Shown piece after piece: positions 54,227 to 64,000 of a DNA stretch of 64,000 bases. Each line of letters starts with the position of its first letter. Within the stretch, counting starts at the first letter, position 1. The stretch comes from Pseudomonas fluorescens. Its GTDB lineage: Bacteria > Pseudomonadota > Gammaproteobacteria > Pseudomonadales > Pseudomonadaceae. The position numbers were made by a program, and so were the translations under genes. The stretch spans positions 62,001-126,000 of the forward strand of contig NZ_LACC01000010.1 in assembly GCF_000967965.1 (NCBI RefSeq), in the 5' to 3' direction. The notes below the pieces were generated by a model. It ran no database searches. It was given only the letters and a program-made list of their open reading frames with translations, and was not told the origin of the DNA.

Positions 54227-57088
54227 ATGCTCGAGCTCACTGTAGAGCAGATTTCCATGGGCCAATCGGCTGTGGATAAATCCGCAGCGCTGCAATTGCT
54301 GGCCCGGCATCTGGTTGCCGACGGCCTGGTTGCCGAGGGTTATCTCGCTGGTTTGCAGGCGCGGGAAGCCCAGGGCTCGACCTTTCTCGGTCAAGGTATT
54401 GCCATTCCCCACGGTACCCCCGAAACCCGCGACCTGGTGTTCACCACCGGCGTGCGCCTGATGCAGTTCCCCGATGGCGTGGACTGGGGCGATGGTCATA
54501 TCGTTTACCTGGCGATCGGTATCGCCGCCAAATCCGATGAGCATCTGCGCCTGTTGCAATTGCTCACCCGCGCCCTCGGCGAGACTGACCTGGGCCAGGC
54601 CCTGCGTCGCGCCGGTTCCGCCGAAGCCTTGCTGAAGTTGTTGCAAGGCGCGCCACAGGAACTGGCGCTGGATGCGCAGATGATCGGCCTCGGTGTGGCG
54701 GCCGAAGATTTCGAAGAGCTGGTCTGGCGCGGCGCACGTCTGCTGCGGCAGGCCGACTGTGTGAGCAACGGTTTCTCCGCAGTGCTGCAGCAGGTTGAAG
54801 CGCTGCCCCTGGGCGATGGCCTGTGGTGGCTGCACAGCGAGCAGACGGTAAAGCGTCCGGGCCTGGCCTTCGTCACCCCGGACAGACCGCTGCGCTATCT
54901 CGGCCAGCCACTCAATGGACTGTTCTGCCTGGCCAGTCTCGGTGAGGCCCATCAAGCCCTGCTCGAACGCCTGTGCGCGTTGTTGATCGAAGGACGTGGC
55001 CATGAGTTGGGCCGCGCCACCAGCAGTCGCAAAGTCCTCGAAGTGCTCGGTGGTGAAGTGCCCGCCGACTGGCCCAGCGCACGAATTGCATTGGCCAACG
55101 CCCACGGTCTGCATGCGCGGCCGGCGAAAATCCTCGCGCAACTGGCAAAGAGTTTTGACGGTGACATCCGTGTGCGCATCGTCGATGGTCACGACAGTGC
55201 CGTGTCGGTGAAGAGCTTGAGCAAGTTGCTCAGCCTCGGCGCCCGTCGGGGGCAGGTCCTGGAAATCATCGCCGAACCGAGCATCGCGGCGGATGCGTTG
55301 CCGGCCTTGTTGGCCGCCATCGAAGAAGGTCTTGGTGAGGAAGTCGAACCGCTGCCGCCGGTAAGCCAGGTGCGCGAAGTCGTTGGCGATGTGGCCGAAG
55401 TGGTCCTCGCCCCAATTTCAGGCAGTGTGGTCCAGGCTATTGCCGCCGCTCCGGGAATCGCCATCGGCCCGGCGCATATTCAAGTGCTGCAAACCATCGA
55501 TTACCCGTTGCGCGGCGAGTCTGCCGGCATCGAGCGTGAACGTCTCCAGCAAGCTCTGGCGCAGGTACGCCGTGACATCCAGGGCCTGATCGAGCGCAGC
55601 AAAAGCAAAGCCATCCGCGAAATCTTCATCACTCACCAAGAGATGCTCGACGACCCGGAACTGACCGATGAGGTCGATACGCGCCTCAAGCACGGCGAAA
55701 GCGCTGAGGCGGCGTGGATGGCCGTGATAGAAGCGGCGGCCCGGCAGCAGGAAGCGTTGCAGGATGCCTTGCTCGCCGAGCGCGCTGCCGACTTGCGCGA
55801 CATCGGGCGTCGGGTGTTGATGCAGCTCAGCGGCATCGAAACCCCGAGCGAACCGGACCAACCGTACATTCTGGTGATGGATGAGGTCGGCCCGTCCGAC
55901 GTCGCGCGTCTCGACCCCGCTCGCGTGGCGGGGATTCTCACCGCCCGGGGTGGCGCTACTGCGCACAGTGCGATTGTCGCCCGGGCTCTGGGCATTCCGG
56001 CACTGGTCGGCGCCGGCCCTGGCGTGTTGCTGCTGGCGCCGGGTACGCCGTTGCTGCTCGATGGCCAGCGTGGTCGCCTGCATGTGGACGCTGACGCGGC
56101 GACCTTGCAGCGCGCCACGGCCGAACGCGATACCCGCGAGCAGCGCTTGAAGGCGGCTGCGGAACGGCGTCATCAACCGGCGCTGACCACCGATGGCCAC
56201 GCCGTCGAAGTGTTCGCCAACATTGGTGAAAGCGCTGGCGTGACCAGCGCGGTGGAGCAGGGCGCCGAAGGCATTGGCCTGTTGCGCACCGAACTGATTT
56301 TCATGGCCCACCCGCAGGCGCCCGACGAAGCGACTCAGGAAATCGAGTACCGCCGGGTCCTCGACGGTCTGGCCGGGCGGCCGCTGGTGGTGCGTACCCT
56401 CGATGTCGGTGGCGACAAACCGCTACCGTACTGGCCGATAGCGAAGGAAGAAAACCCCTTCCTCGGCGTGCGCGGCATTCGCCTGACCTTGCAGCGCCCG
56501 CAGATCATGGAAGCGCAATTGCGCGCCTTGCTGCGGGCTGCCGACAACCGGCCGCTGCGGATCATGTTCCCGATGGTGGGCAGCGTCGACGAGTGGCGCC
56601 AGGCCCGTGACATGACCGAACGCCTGCGCCAGGAAATCCCGGTTGCCGACCTGCAACTGGGGATCATGATCGAAGTGCCATCGGCGGCGTTGCTGGCGCC
56701 GGTGCTGGCCAAAGAGGTCGATTTTTTCAGCGTCGGTACCAACGACCTGACCCAATACACCCTGGCCATCGACCGTGGCCATCCGACGCTGTCGGCCCAG
56801 GCCGATGGTTTGCATCCGGCGGTACTGCAACTGATCGACATCACCGTGCGCGCGGCCCATGCCCACGGCAAATGGGTCGGTGTATGCGGTGAGCTGGCGG
56901 CCGACCCTCTGGCGGTGCCAGTGCTGGTCGGCCTCGGGGTGGATGAGCTCAGCGTCGGGGCGCGCAGCATTGCCGAAGTCAAGGCGCGGATTCGCGAACT
57001 GGGCTTCACTCAGACTCAAACCCTTGCCCGACAGGCCTTGGCCGTGGGCAGCGCCAATGAAGTGCGCGCATTAGTGGAGGCCCTGTAA
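54227..57088 (+). CDS. fruB: fructose PTS multiphosphoryl transfer protein (EIIA-HPr-EI)
   Basis: Carries phosphate from PEP to FruA in fructose uptake. The 953-residue fusion has EIIA-Fru (1-145, active His in GIAIPHGTP near 62), a linker, HPr (about 283-370, His in GLHARPA near 297, Ser in SVKSLSKLL) and a full EI (about 395-953, His in GGATAHSAIVARALG near 580). AAAGGAG precedes the ATG. First gene of fruBKA, with fruK starting on its stop codon. Confidence 0.98.
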   Translation: MLELTVEQISMGQSAVDKSAALQLLARHLVADGLVAEGYLAGLQAREAQGSTFLGQGIAIPHGTPETRDLVFTTGVRLMQFPDGVDWGDGHIVYLAIGIAAKSDEHLRLLQLLTRALGETDLGQALRRAGSAEALLKLLQGAPQELALDAQMIGLGVAAEDFEELVWRGARLLRQADCVSNGFSAVLQQVEALPLGDGLWWLHSEQTVKRPGLAFVTPDRPLRYLGQPLNGLFCLASLGEAHQALLERLCALLIEGRGHELGRATSSRKVLEVLGGEVPADWPSARIALANAHGLHARPAKILAQLAKSFDGDIRVRIVDGHDSAVSVKSLSKLLSLGARRGQVLEIIAEPSIAADALPALLAAIEEGLGEEVEPLPPVSQVREVVGDVAEVVLAPISGSVVQAIAAAPGIAIGPAHIQVLQTIDYPLRGESAGIERERLQQALAQVRRDIQGLIERSKSKAIREIFITHQEMLDDPELTDEVDTRLKHGESAEAAWMAVIEAAARQQEALQDALLAERAADLRDIGRRVLMQLSGIETPSEPDQPYILVMDEVGPSDVARLDPARVAGILTARGGATAHSAIVARALGIPALVGAGPGVLLLAPGTPLLLDGQRGRLHVDADAATLQRATAERDTREQRLKAAAERRHQPALTTDGHAVEVFANIGESAGVTSAVEQGAEGIGLLRTELIFMAHPQAPDEATQEIEYRRVLDGLAGRPLVVRTLDVGGDKPLPYWPIAKEENPFLGVRGIRLTLQRPQIMEAQLRALLRAADNRPLRIMFPMVGSVDEWRQARDMTERLRQEIPVADLQLGIMIEVPSAALLAPVLAKEVDFFSVGTNDLTQYTLAIDRGHPTLSAQADGLHPAVLQLIDITVRAAHAHGKWVGVCGELAADPLAVPVLVGLGVDELSVGARSIAEVKARIRELGFTQTQTLARQALAVGSANEVRALVEAL

Positions 57089-58029
57089 TGGCCCGGATTC
57101 TTACCCTGACCCTCAACCCGGCGCTGGACCTGACCGTCCAGTTGCCGCGCCTTGAAGCCGGCCAGGTCAACCGCAGCGATGTGATGCACACCCACGCCGC
57201 CGGCAAAGGTGTGAACGTGGCGCAGGTGCTGGCGGACCTCGGGCATCAGCTGACCGTCAGTGGCTTTCTCGGCGAAGACAACCTGCAAGCGTTCGAAACA
57301 TTGTTCGCCAAACGCGGCTTTGTCGATGCCTTCATCCGTGTTCCGGGCGAGACCCGCAGCAATATCAAACTGGCGGAAAGCGATGGCCGCATCACCGACA
57401 TCAACGGGCCGGGGCCACAGGTCAGCGAAGCGGCGCAGCAGGCCTTGATCGATCGACTGGAGCAGATTGCCCCGGGGCACGATGCGGTGGTTGTCGCCGG
57501 AAGCTTGCCGTTGGGCGTCAGCGCGCAATGGTTGCAGGCGTTGATCTTGCGCTTGAAAAACCTGGGGCTGAACGTCGCCCTCGACACCAGCGGTGAGGCG
57601 CTGCGTGCAGCGCTCAAAGCGGGGCCGTGGCTGATCAAGCCCAACACTGAAGAGCTGGCCGAGGTGCTGGACTGCGAGGTCGTGTCGGTCAGTGCCCAGG
57701 CCTTGGCGGCGGAGCGCTTGCACGCCCAGGGCATCGAGCATGTGGTGATCTCCCACGGTGCCGAAGGCGTGAACTGGTTCAGCGTCGGCTCGGCACTGCA
57801 TGCCACGCCACCCAAGGTCAGCGTCGCCAGCACGGTGGGGGCGGGTGATTCGTTGCTGGCGGGGATGCTCCACGGTTTGCTCAGTGCCGATACGCCGGAG
57901 CAGACCTTGCGCACCGCCACGGCGATTGCCGCGATGGCGGTGACCCAGATCGGATTCGGCATTGGCGACGCAGCGCAACTGGCGCAGCTCGAACAGGGTG
58001 TGCGCGTGCGTCCCCTGACAGAACAATAA
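57088..58029 (+). CDS. fruK: 1-phosphofructokinase
   Basis: Phosphorylates fructose-1-phosphate to fructose-1,6-bisphosphate. The 313-residue PfkB/ribokinase-fold protein has the N-terminal LTLNPALDLTVQLP, the KGVNVAQVL substrate site and the C-terminal catalytic GAGDSLLAGM. Start codon overlaps the fruB stop (TAATG). By consuming fructose-1-phosphate it also resets Cra. Confidence 0.97.
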   Translation: MARILTLTLNPALDLTVQLPRLEAGQVNRSDVMHTHAAGKGVNVAQVLADLGHQLTVSGFLGEDNLQAFETLFAKRGFVDAFIRVPGETRSNIKLAESDGRITDINGPGPQVSEAAQQALIDRLEQIAPGHDAVVVAGSLPLGVSAQWLQALILRLKNLGLNVALDTSGEALRAALKAGPWLIKPNTEELAEVLDCEVVSVSAQALAAERLHAQGIEHVVISHGAEGVNWFSVGSALHATPPKVSVASTVGAGDSLLAGMLHGLLSADTPEQTLRTATAIAAMAVTQIGFGIGDAAQLAQLEQGVRVRPLTEQ

Positions 58030-58040
58030 GAGGGTTTGTC

Positions 58041-59780
58041 ATGAAGTTAGCCATCATTACGGCCTGCCCGAACGGCATGGTCACCAGTGTGCTGTGTGCC
58101 CGGCTGCTCGACGCTGCGGCCCAGCGTCAGGGCTGGAGCACCAGTGTCGAAGTCACCGATGCCGCGCATCCCGAAAAGCAACTGTCGGCGGCCACCCTCG
58201 ACGCGGCCGAGTGGGTGCTGCTGGTGACCAGCGCGCCGGTGGACATGTCGCGGTTTGTCGGCAAACGGCTGTTCCAGAGCACTCCGGCCCAGGCCCTGCA
58301 GGACGTGGAAGCCGTGCTGCGGCGGGGAGCGCAGGAGGCACAGGTCTACGTCGCTACCGAAACCGTCGTCGAACCTGTGGCGGTCGTCCAGAACGCGTCG
58401 CGACTGGTGGCCGTCACCGCGTGCCCGACGGGTGTCGCTCACACGTTCATGGCCGCCGAGGCCTTGCAGCAAGCGGCCAAGCGCCTGGGCTATGACTTGC
58501 AAGTGGAAACCCAGGGCTCGGTCGGCGCACGCAATCCGTTGAGCGCGCAAGCCATTGCCGAGGCCGATGTGGTGCTGCTGGCGGCCGATATCGAAGTCGC
58601 CACCGAGCGTTTCGCCGGCAAGAAAATCTATCGCTGCGGCACCGGCATTGCTCTCAAGCAAGCTGAAGCGACCTTGAAAAAGGCCTTGGCCGAAGGCCAG
58701 CAGGAAAGCGCATCGAGCGCTGCCAAGACAACGGCCAAACAGGAGAAGACCGGCGTCTATAAACACCTGCTGACCGGCGTGTCGTTCATGTTGCCGATGG
58801 TGGTGGCCGGTGGCTTGATGATCGCCCTGTCGTTCGTGTTCGGCATCACCGCGTTCAAGGAGGAGGGCACGCTGGCGGCGGCGTTGATGCAGATCGGTGG
58901 CGACACCGCGTTCAAGCTGATGGTGCCGCTGCTGGCAGGCTATATCGCCTATTCCATCGCCGACCGTCCGGGCCTCGCGCCGGGGATGATCGGCGGCCTG
59001 CTGGCGAGTACCCTGGGTGCCGGTTTCATCGGCGGGATCATTGCCGGTTTCCTTGCCGGTTACGCGGCCAAGGCGATCAACCGTTATGCGCGATTGCCGC
59101 AGAGCCTTGAGGCGCTGAAGCCGATCCTGATCATCCCGCTGCTGGCGAGTCTGTTCACCGGTCTGGTGATGATCTACGTGGTCGGCAAACCGGTGGCCGG
59201 GATGCTTTCCGGGCTTACGCATTTCCTCGACAGCATGGGCACCACCAATGCGATTCTGCTGGGTGTGTTGCTGGGCGGCATGATGTGCGTCGACCTCGGC
59301 GGGCCGATCAACAAGGCGGCCTATGCGTTCTCGGTGGGCTTGCTGGCGTCGCAGAGTTACGCGCCGATGGCGGCGACCATGGCGGCCGGCATGGTGCCGC
59401 CGATCGGCCTGGGCATCGCCACGTTCATTGCCCGACGCAAGTTCGCGCAGACTGAGCGCGAGGCCGGTAAGGCAGCGCTGGTGCTGGGGCTGTGCTTCAT
59501 CTCCGAAGGGGCGATTCCGTTTGCGGCGAAAGATCCGTTGCGGGTGATTCCGGCGAGCATCGCCGGCGGTGCGCTGACCGGTGCGCTGTCGATGTATTTC
59601 GGCTGCAAACTGATGGCACCCCACGGTGGGTTGTTCGTGCTGGCGATCCCGAATGCGATCAACCACGCGCTGCTTTATTTGTTGGCGATTGTGGCGGGGA
59701 GCCTGTTGACTGCGGTGGTGTATGCGCTGGTGAAACGACCGGAGGTGGTGGAGTTGGCGGTAGAACCCGTCACCGCCTGA
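58041..59780 (+). CDS. fruA: fructose PTS permease EIIBC
   Basis: Transports fructose and delivers fructose-1-phosphate. The 579-residue protein has two EIIB domains: a first, degenerate one (1-100, ITACPNGMVTSV) and the catalytic one (about 118-220, TACPTGVAHTFMAAEAL with phospho-Cys near 128), then an EIIC domain of about 8-10 membrane helices (240-570). The duplicated B domain is usual for FruA. A GTGGGAGC-type half REP follows. Confidence 0.97.
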   Translation: MKLAIITACPNGMVTSVLCARLLDAAAQRQGWSTSVEVTDAAHPEKQLSAATLDAAEWVLLVTSAPVDMSRFVGKRLFQSTPAQALQDVEAVLRRGAQEAQVYVATETVVEPVAVVQNASRLVAVTACPTGVAHTFMAAEALQQAAKRLGYDLQVETQGSVGARNPLSAQAIAEADVVLLAADIEVATERFAGKKIYRCGTGIALKQAEATLKKALAEGQQESASSAAKTTAKQEKTGVYKHLLTGVSFMLPMVVAGGLMIALSFVFGITAFKEEGTLAAALMQIGGDTAFKLMVPLLAGYIAYSIADRPGLAPGMIGGLLASTLGAGFIGGIIAGFLAGYAAKAINRYARLPQSLEALKPILIIPLLASLFTGLVMIYVVGKPVAGMLSGLTHFLDSMGTTNAILLGVLLGGMMCVDLGGPINKAAYAFSVGLLASQSYAPMAATMAAGMVPPIGLGIATFIARRKFAQTEREAGKAALVLGLCFISEGAIPFAAKDPLRVIPASIAGGALTGALSMYFGCKLMAPHGGLFVLAIPNAINHALLYLLAIVAGSLLTAVVYALVKRPEVVELAVEPVTA

Positions 59781-59784
59781 CACT

Positions 59785-59799
59785 TGCCCGCTCCCACAA
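59785..59799. repeat. single REP half after fruA
   Basis: GCCCGCTCCCACAAG is one arm of the GTGGGAGC repeat seen complete at 51605 and 61422, without its partner. Confidence 0.5.
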
Positions 59800-59806
59800 G
59801 GGATCT

Positions 59807-59840
59807 GTGTCATGCCAGGGTCATAGGTCCATGCTTTAGT
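59807..59840 (+). promoter_or_regulatory. candidate PhoB (Pho) box and -10
   Basis: GTGTCAT-N4-GGGTCAT (59807-59824) matches the direct repeat CTGTCAT-N4-CTGTCAT at 11 of 14 positions with correct spacing. Ten bases on, TTTAGT (59835-59840) can serve as -10 (4 of 6). The box ends 41 bases before the start of the PhoD-like phosphatase gene. Confidence 0.55.
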
Positions 59841-59864
59841 TTTTCCTTTTTCAGGGAGAACACC

Positions 59865-61406
59865 ATGAGCGATTTCAACCTCGGGCGTCGTCGTGTCATG
59901 CAAGCGGTTGGCGCCGGGCTGTTGTTGCCGGGGCTGGCGCCGGCGGTGATCGCTTCGGTCAAGGATCGGCCGCAACTCACCGACGGCGTGCAGTCCGGCG
60001 ACCTGCTGGGCGACCGGGCGATCATCTGGAGCCGCTGCGACCGCCCCGCGCGGATGGTGGTGGAGTGGGACACCCGCAGCCTGTTTCCCAACCCCCGGCG
60101 ATTCGTCTCGCCCCTGGCGGATGCGCGCACCGATTTCACTGCCCGGGTCGAACTCACTGGGCTGCCCGCCGACCAGGCGATTTTCTATCGTGTGCAGTTT
60201 GAAGACGCCCAGAGCGGCGTTGCCAGCGAGCCCTGGTTCGGTCACTTGCGCAGCGTGCCGCAGACCCGTCGCGATATCCGTTTTGTCTGGAGCGGCGACA
60301 CCGTCGGCCAGGGCTTCGGCATCAACCCGGACATTGGTGGCATGCGCATCTACGAAGCAATGCGTCTGCGTCTGCCAGACTTTTTTATCCACAGCGGCGA
60401 CACCATTTACGCCGACGGCCCGATCCCGGCGCAGATCACCACGGAAGGCGGCCGGGTGTGGCGCAACATCACCACCGAGGCCAAGAGCAAAGTCGCCGAA
60501 ACCCTCGATGAGTATCGCGGCAACTATCGCTACAACCTGATGGACGAAAACATCCGTCGCTTCAACGCCGAGGTCCCGCAGATCTGGCAGTGGGATGACC
60601 ACGAAGTGGTGAACAACTGGTCGCCGGGCAAGCAACTGGATGCGCGTTACCAGGACAAAGATATCCACAGCCTGGTGGTCCGCGCACGCCAGGCCTGGCT
60701 CGAATACGCGCCGATGCGTTTGCAGAGCGGCGATGGCGGCGGGCGGATCTATCGCAAGCTCGGTTACGGGCCGCTGCTCGATGTATTTGTACTCGACATG
60801 CGCAGCTATCGCGGGGCCAACGATGACAATCTGGGCGCTGAAAAACCCTTCCTCGGTCGTGAGCAACTGGATTGGCTCAAGCGCGAAATGCAGGCCTCGA
60901 ACGCACAATGGAAAGTCATCGCCGCCGACATGCCCATTGGCCTCGGCGTGCCCGACGGTGAAGTCAGTCCGGGTGTCGCGCGTTGGGAAGCGGTGGCCAA
61001 CGGTGACCCCGGCCCGGCCCAGGGGCGCGAACTGGAAATCGCCGAATTGCTCGGTTTTCTGCGGGCGCAGCAGGTGCGCAATTTCCTGTTCCTGACCGCG
61101 GATGTGCATTACTGCGCGGCCCATCATTACCACCCGGATCAGGCGGCGTTCCAGGATTTCGAACCGTTCTGGGAGTTCGTCGCCGGGCCATTGAATGCCG
61201 GCAGTTTTGGGCCTAATCCGCTGGATAAAACCTTCGGCCCTGAAGTGGTGTTCGAAAAGGCGCCGCCCGCGCAGAACGTCTCGCCGTTTGCCGGGTTTCA
61301 GTTTTTTGGCGAGGTGAATATCGATGGGCAGAGCGGGGAGTTGAGCGTGGTGTTGCGCGATCTGGACGGGGTGTCGGTTTTCGAGCAGAAGTTGCAGCCG
61401 GTTTGA
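59865..61406 (+). CDS. Tat-exported PhoD-like alkaline phosphatase/phosphodiesterase
   Basis: Periplasmic or secreted phosphatase, probably calcium/iron-dependent like Bacillus PhoD. The 513-residue precursor has a twin-arginine signal (GRRRVMQAVGAGLLLPGL) and the PhoD metal motifs VWSGDTVG, FFIHSGDTIYADGP, WDDHEVVNNWSPG and TADVHYCAAHH. GGGAGAA stands before the ATG. A candidate Pho box lies upstream, fitting phosphate-starvation control. Confidence 0.93.
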   Translation: MSDFNLGRRRVMQAVGAGLLLPGLAPAVIASVKDRPQLTDGVQSGDLLGDRAIIWSRCDRPARMVVEWDTRSLFPNPRRFVSPLADARTDFTARVELTGLPADQAIFYRVQFEDAQSGVASEPWFGHLRSVPQTRRDIRFVWSGDTVGQGFGINPDIGGMRIYEAMRLRLPDFFIHSGDTIYADGPIPAQITTEGGRVWRNITTEAKSKVAETLDEYRGNYRYNLMDENIRRFNAEVPQIWQWDDHEVVNNWSPGKQLDARYQDKDIHSLVVRARQAWLEYAPMRLQSGDGGGRIYRKLGYGPLLDVFVLDMRSYRGANDDNLGAEKPFLGREQLDWLKREMQASNAQWKVIAADMPIGLGVPDGEVSPGVARWEAVANGDPGPAQGRELEIAELLGFLRAQQVRNFLFLTADVHYCAAHHYHPDQAAFQDFEPFWEFVAGPLNAGSFGPNPLDKTFGPEVVFEKAPPAQNVSPFAGFQFFGEVNIDGQSGELSVVLRDLDGVSVFEQKLQPV

Positions 61407-61421
61407 CCGACACATGACCCC

Positions 61422-61449
61422 CTGTGGGAGCGAGCAAGCCCGCTCCCAC
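61422..61449. repeat. REP palindrome between convergent genes
   Basis: CTGTGGGAGC and GCTCCCAC enclose GAGCAAGCC between the phosphatase stop and the reductase stop. Same family as 51605-51632. Confidence 0.75.
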
Positions 61450-61465
61450 GTTGGGATGTGGTGAA

Positions 61466-63994
61466 TCAGTACACGTCGCGGCGGTAGCGGCCCTGTTCGA
61501 TCAGGCGCTCCACTTCGGCGGCGCCCAGTACCTCGTTGAGCACCTGGTCCACGCCTGAAGCCATGCCTTGAAGGCTGCCACAGATGTAGATCACCGCACC
61601 GTCCGCCAGCCACTTCTTGAGCTCGGCTGCCGACTCACGCAGGCGATCCTGTACGTAAATCTTTTCGGCCTGGTCGCGGGAAAACGCCAGGTCGAGGCGT
61701 GCCAGATCACCATTGATCAGCCACTCCTCCAGCTCCTTTCGGCACAGGTAGTCGTGCTCGCGATGGCGCTCGCCAAACAGCAGCCAGTGACGTTGCTGAC
61801 CATCGGCAATCCGTGCCTTGAGCAGGCTGCGCAACCCGGCCAGCCCCGTGCCATTGCCCAGCAGGATCATCGGTACCGGTTGGGCCGGCAGATGGAAACC
61901 ACTGTTGCGCCGCACGCGCAGGCTGATGGAACTGCCCACAGGTGCGTGTTCGGTCAACCAGCCGGAACCAACGCCGAGATTGCCGTCGGCATGCACTTCC
62001 TGGCGCACGATCAATTCCAGCACGCCATCGGCCGGGATCGACGCAATGGAGTACTCACGCATGGCCAACGGCACGAGGGCCTCTGCCAGCGCCTGCGCGT
62101 GCAGGCCGACCAGGTGGGCGCGGTTCTCCGGCAACTGGCGGGTGGCCAGGGCCTGTTCGAGGGTTTCTTCCAGGCCGTTGAGTTGCACCTTGGTTTCACC
62201 GTGAATGCCCATGCCGTCGAGGAAATGTTCGATGGCCCAAGGGCAATTGCGCGGCAACACTTCCACCAGGTCGCCCGCCAGCCAGCTGCTGGTGGAAGGA
62301 GGCTTGAGGCCCAACAAGTACACCGGCGCACCACTGCTGTCCGGGTTGAGCAATTCACGACGCAGCAGGGTCCAGTTGTCGTAGCTGGGCGCTTGCCAGG
62401 TATCCACGGGGGGCTGGCCGGTCAACAGGCCCAGTTGCTGTTGCCAGTGACGCAAGGCATAAGGGTCACCGCTGTCGACTTCCACCGGGGCGAACAGGGT
62501 CTTTGCGCCATGTTCGCCCAACCAGGCATGCAGGCGTTTGGCGAAACCGCAGAAGTGTTGATACTGCCGGTCGCCCAGTCCCAGGACGGCGTAATTCAGG
62601 CGTCCCAGGCTCGGTGCTCGGCCAAGTACTTTGCGCTCGAACCCGCGGGCGCTGTCCGGTGCTTCGCCGTCGCCGAAGGTGCTGACCACGAACAAGGCAT
62701 TGTTCGATTCATGCAAGTCCTGCTCGCTGACGTCGGCCAACGGTTGCACTTTTACCGGCAAGCCTGCGGCCTGCAATTGTCCGGCGGTTTGCCATGCCAA
62801 CTGTTCGGCAAAACCACTTTGGCTGGCGAAGCCGATCAGCCACGCCGGTGCGTCGCTGGCGGTTTGCACGAGGTCTTTGCGCGCATCCTTGATCTGGCGT
62901 TTTTTGCGCCGACGATCCAGGTACAGCATCCAGCCGGTGACGAAGAACAGCGGCATGGTCAGCGCGGTAAGGGTCAGGATGATGCGCCCGACGATGCCGA
63001 AGTAGCTGCCGACGTGCAGCGCATAGATACTGGTCAGCAGTTGCGCCTTGAGGCTCTTGTCGCTGTAGCGATCAACGCGCTTGACCACGCCGGTGGCCGG
63101 GTCGAGGGTGATCTGGTTCAGGGCGCGGTCGTGAGGCGACGTCTTCAGCAGGAAGTACACGGTCGCGGGTTGGCCGGCCACGGGCGGCATGCGCACGTTA
63201 TAGGAACTGAGTTGCGGGCCGGCCGCGCTGTAGATGCTGCTCCACATCGCCGCGTAATCGGCCGTCGGTGCCGGACCGCTCGGCGCTGGGCCGCGTCCGC
63301 CGCGCCCGCGTTCGCTCTGCGGTGAGTCGGAGAGCAAGCGGGTCAGGCCCTTGTTGTACCACTCGTAGGACCAGGACAATCCGGTCAGCGCTGCCAGGAG
63401 GTAAAACACCAGACACCAGGTGCCAGCCACCGAGTGCAGATCCCAGTTGAAGCTGCGGCCCTTTTTCTTCCAGTCCAGTGTCAGCCAGGCGCGCCAGCTT
63501 CTCCATTGGCGAGGCCAGCGCAGGTACAGGCCGGACAGGCAGAAGAACACCAGGATCAGCGTGCACGCGCCGGTGATCTGCCGACCCGTGTCGCCCATGG
63601 CGAGGAAACGGTGCAGTTGCAGCATCAGGCCGAAGAAGTCCTGGCCGCTGGCGTCGCCGAGGAACTCGGCAGTGTAGGGGTCGAAGTAGCGCATCTCGCC
63701 ACGGCGCTCGCCCGGTGGCGGGGTGAACCACACTTTGGCGGCGTTGCCGCTGTCGGTTTCCACGGTGAGCATCGAGACTTTTTTGCCTGATGCGGCTTCG
63801 ATGTGCTCCACCAGTTCGGCGGGCGGCAGCACACCGGCGACCTGTTTTTCGACCTGCAACACAGAAGGGTTGAGTGTGCTCAGGATTTCATCCTGAAACG
63901 ACACCGCCGCACCGGTGATGCCCATCAGGGCCAGGACCAGCCCGGCGCTGATGCCGAAAAACCAGTGCAACTGGAACAGGGTTTTCTTCAACAC
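61466..63994 (-). CDS. PepSY-domain membrane reductase fused to a sulfite-reductase-type flavoprotein
   Basis: Membrane oxidoreductase likely to reduce periplasmic or imported iron chelates. The protein of at least 842 residues has an N-terminal PepSY-associated TM part with four or five helices (to about 390), a flavodoxin domain (about 394-530, [23 protein letters not shown]) and a C-terminal FAD/NADPH reductase domain (to 842, [26 protein letters not shown]). It resembles the P. aeruginosa PA4513 product, recalled as iron-regulated and neighbouring piuA. The visible start is a GTG at 63994, at the window edge; the true start may lie just outside. Confidence 0.87.
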   Translation of the reverse strand: MLKKTLFQLHWFFGISAGLVLALMGITGAAVSFQDEILSTLNPSVLQVEKQVAGVLPPAELVEHIEAASGKKVSMLTVETDSGNAAKVWFTPPPGERRGEMRYFDPYTAEFLGDASGQDFFGLMLQLHRFLAMGDTGRQITGACTLILVFFCLSGLYLRWPRQWRSWRAWLTLDWKKKGRSFNWDLHSVAGTWCLVFYLLAALTGLSWSYEWYNKGLTRLLSDSPQSERGRGGRGPAPSGPAPTADYAAMWSSIYSAAGPQLSSYNVRMPPVAGQPATVYFLLKTSPHDRALNQITLDPATGVVKRVDRYSDKSLKAQLLTSIYALHVGSYFGIVGRIILTLTALTMPLFFVTGWMLYLDRRRKKRQIKDARKDLVQTASDAPAWLIGFASQSGFAEQLAWQTAGQLQAAGLPVKVQPLADVSEQDLHESNNALFVVSTFGDGEAPDSARGFERKVLGRAPSLGRLNYAVLGLGDRQYQHFCGFAKRLHAWLGEHGAKTLFAPVEVDSGDPYALRHWQQQLGLLTGQPPVDTWQAPSYDNWTLLRRELLNPDSSGAPVYLLGLKPPSTSSWLAGDLVEVLPRNCPWAIEHFLDGMGIHGETKVQLNGLEETLEQALATRQLPENRAHLVGLHAQALAEALVPLAMREYSIASIPADGVLELIVRQEVHADGNLGVGSGWLTEHAPVGSSISLRVRRNSGFHLPAQPVPMILLGNGTGLAGLRSLLKARIADGQQRHWLLFGERHREHDYLCRKELEEWLINGDLARLDLAFSRDQAEKIYVQDRLRESAAELKKWLADGAVIYICGSLQGMASGVDQVLNEVLGAAEVERLIEQGRYRRDVY

Positions 63995-64000
63995 GTCGCT

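Noticed and set aside
58047..61613. 1188-codon minus-strand frame across fruA and the phosphatase gene
   Set aside because: It spans two clear plus-strand genes and reads as Arg/Gly/His-rich noise.
61568..63325. 585-codon plus-strand frame opposite the PepSY reductase
   Set aside because: Antisense to a protein with clear domains; no plausible product.

Overview
The window is chromosomal DNA of a Pseudomonas, most likely of the P. fluorescens group. The evidence is the tmRNA tag (ANDDNYGQEFALAA), a cysteine-free Fur, repeated REP elements of the GGCGAGGGAGCTTGCTCCC and GTGGGAGC types, and a gene order that, from memory, follows the P. aeruginosa smpB-fur-recN-grpE-dnaK-dnaJ-dapB-carAB-greA-ftsH-folP-glmM-tpiA-secG-rimP-nusA-infB-rbfA-truB-rpsO-pnp block almost gene for gene. 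Most of it is core genome; accessory DNA is confined to the left edge.

Left edge (1-3000): a P4-type tyrosine integrase sits next to the 3' end of ssrA (tmRNA, minus strand), so an integrative element begins here and continues out of the window to the left. To the right of ssrA lie two paralogous small secreted proteins, with a degenerate 3' fragment of a second ssrA between them. I read this as a tandem duplication of an [ssrA + small gene] unit whose second ssrA was mostly deleted.

Lactate region (3196-11823): a minus-strand operon lldP-lutA-lutB-lutC-dld (lactate permease, three-subunit Fe-S lactate oxidase, and a D-lactate dehydrogenase fused to Fe-S domains), with the divergent FadR-type regulator lldR. 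LldR-type operators lie in the divergent promoter region. lldP carries an in-frame amber codon at codon 99, so the permease looks inactivated.

Housekeeping block (11995-44370): smpB, a sodium:solute symporter, ratA-rnfH, bamE, fur, recN, grpE-dnaK-dnaJ (with a good sigma-32 promoter), dapB, carA-carB-greA, a small membrane protein, yhbY, rlmE, ftsH-folP-glmM-tpiA-secG, tRNA-Leu and tRNA-fMet, rimP-nusA-infB-rbfA-truB-rpsO-pnp, and tRNA-Thr. Several leaders are strongly structured, notably those of rpsO and carA.

Right part (44662-64000): nadC, a DUF1631 protein, ampD-ampE, a chemoreceptor behind a FliA-like promoter, a zinc-ribbon membrane protein, tatD and cra (fruR) facing the fructose PTS operon fruB-fruK-fruA, a Tat-exported PhoD-like phosphatase with a candidate Pho box, and a PepSY/flavodoxin reductase running to the window edge. 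I found no CRISPR array, transposase, toxin or defence island. The most unusual items are the lldP nonsense codon, the ssrA duplication remnant, and the structured rpsO and carA leaders.
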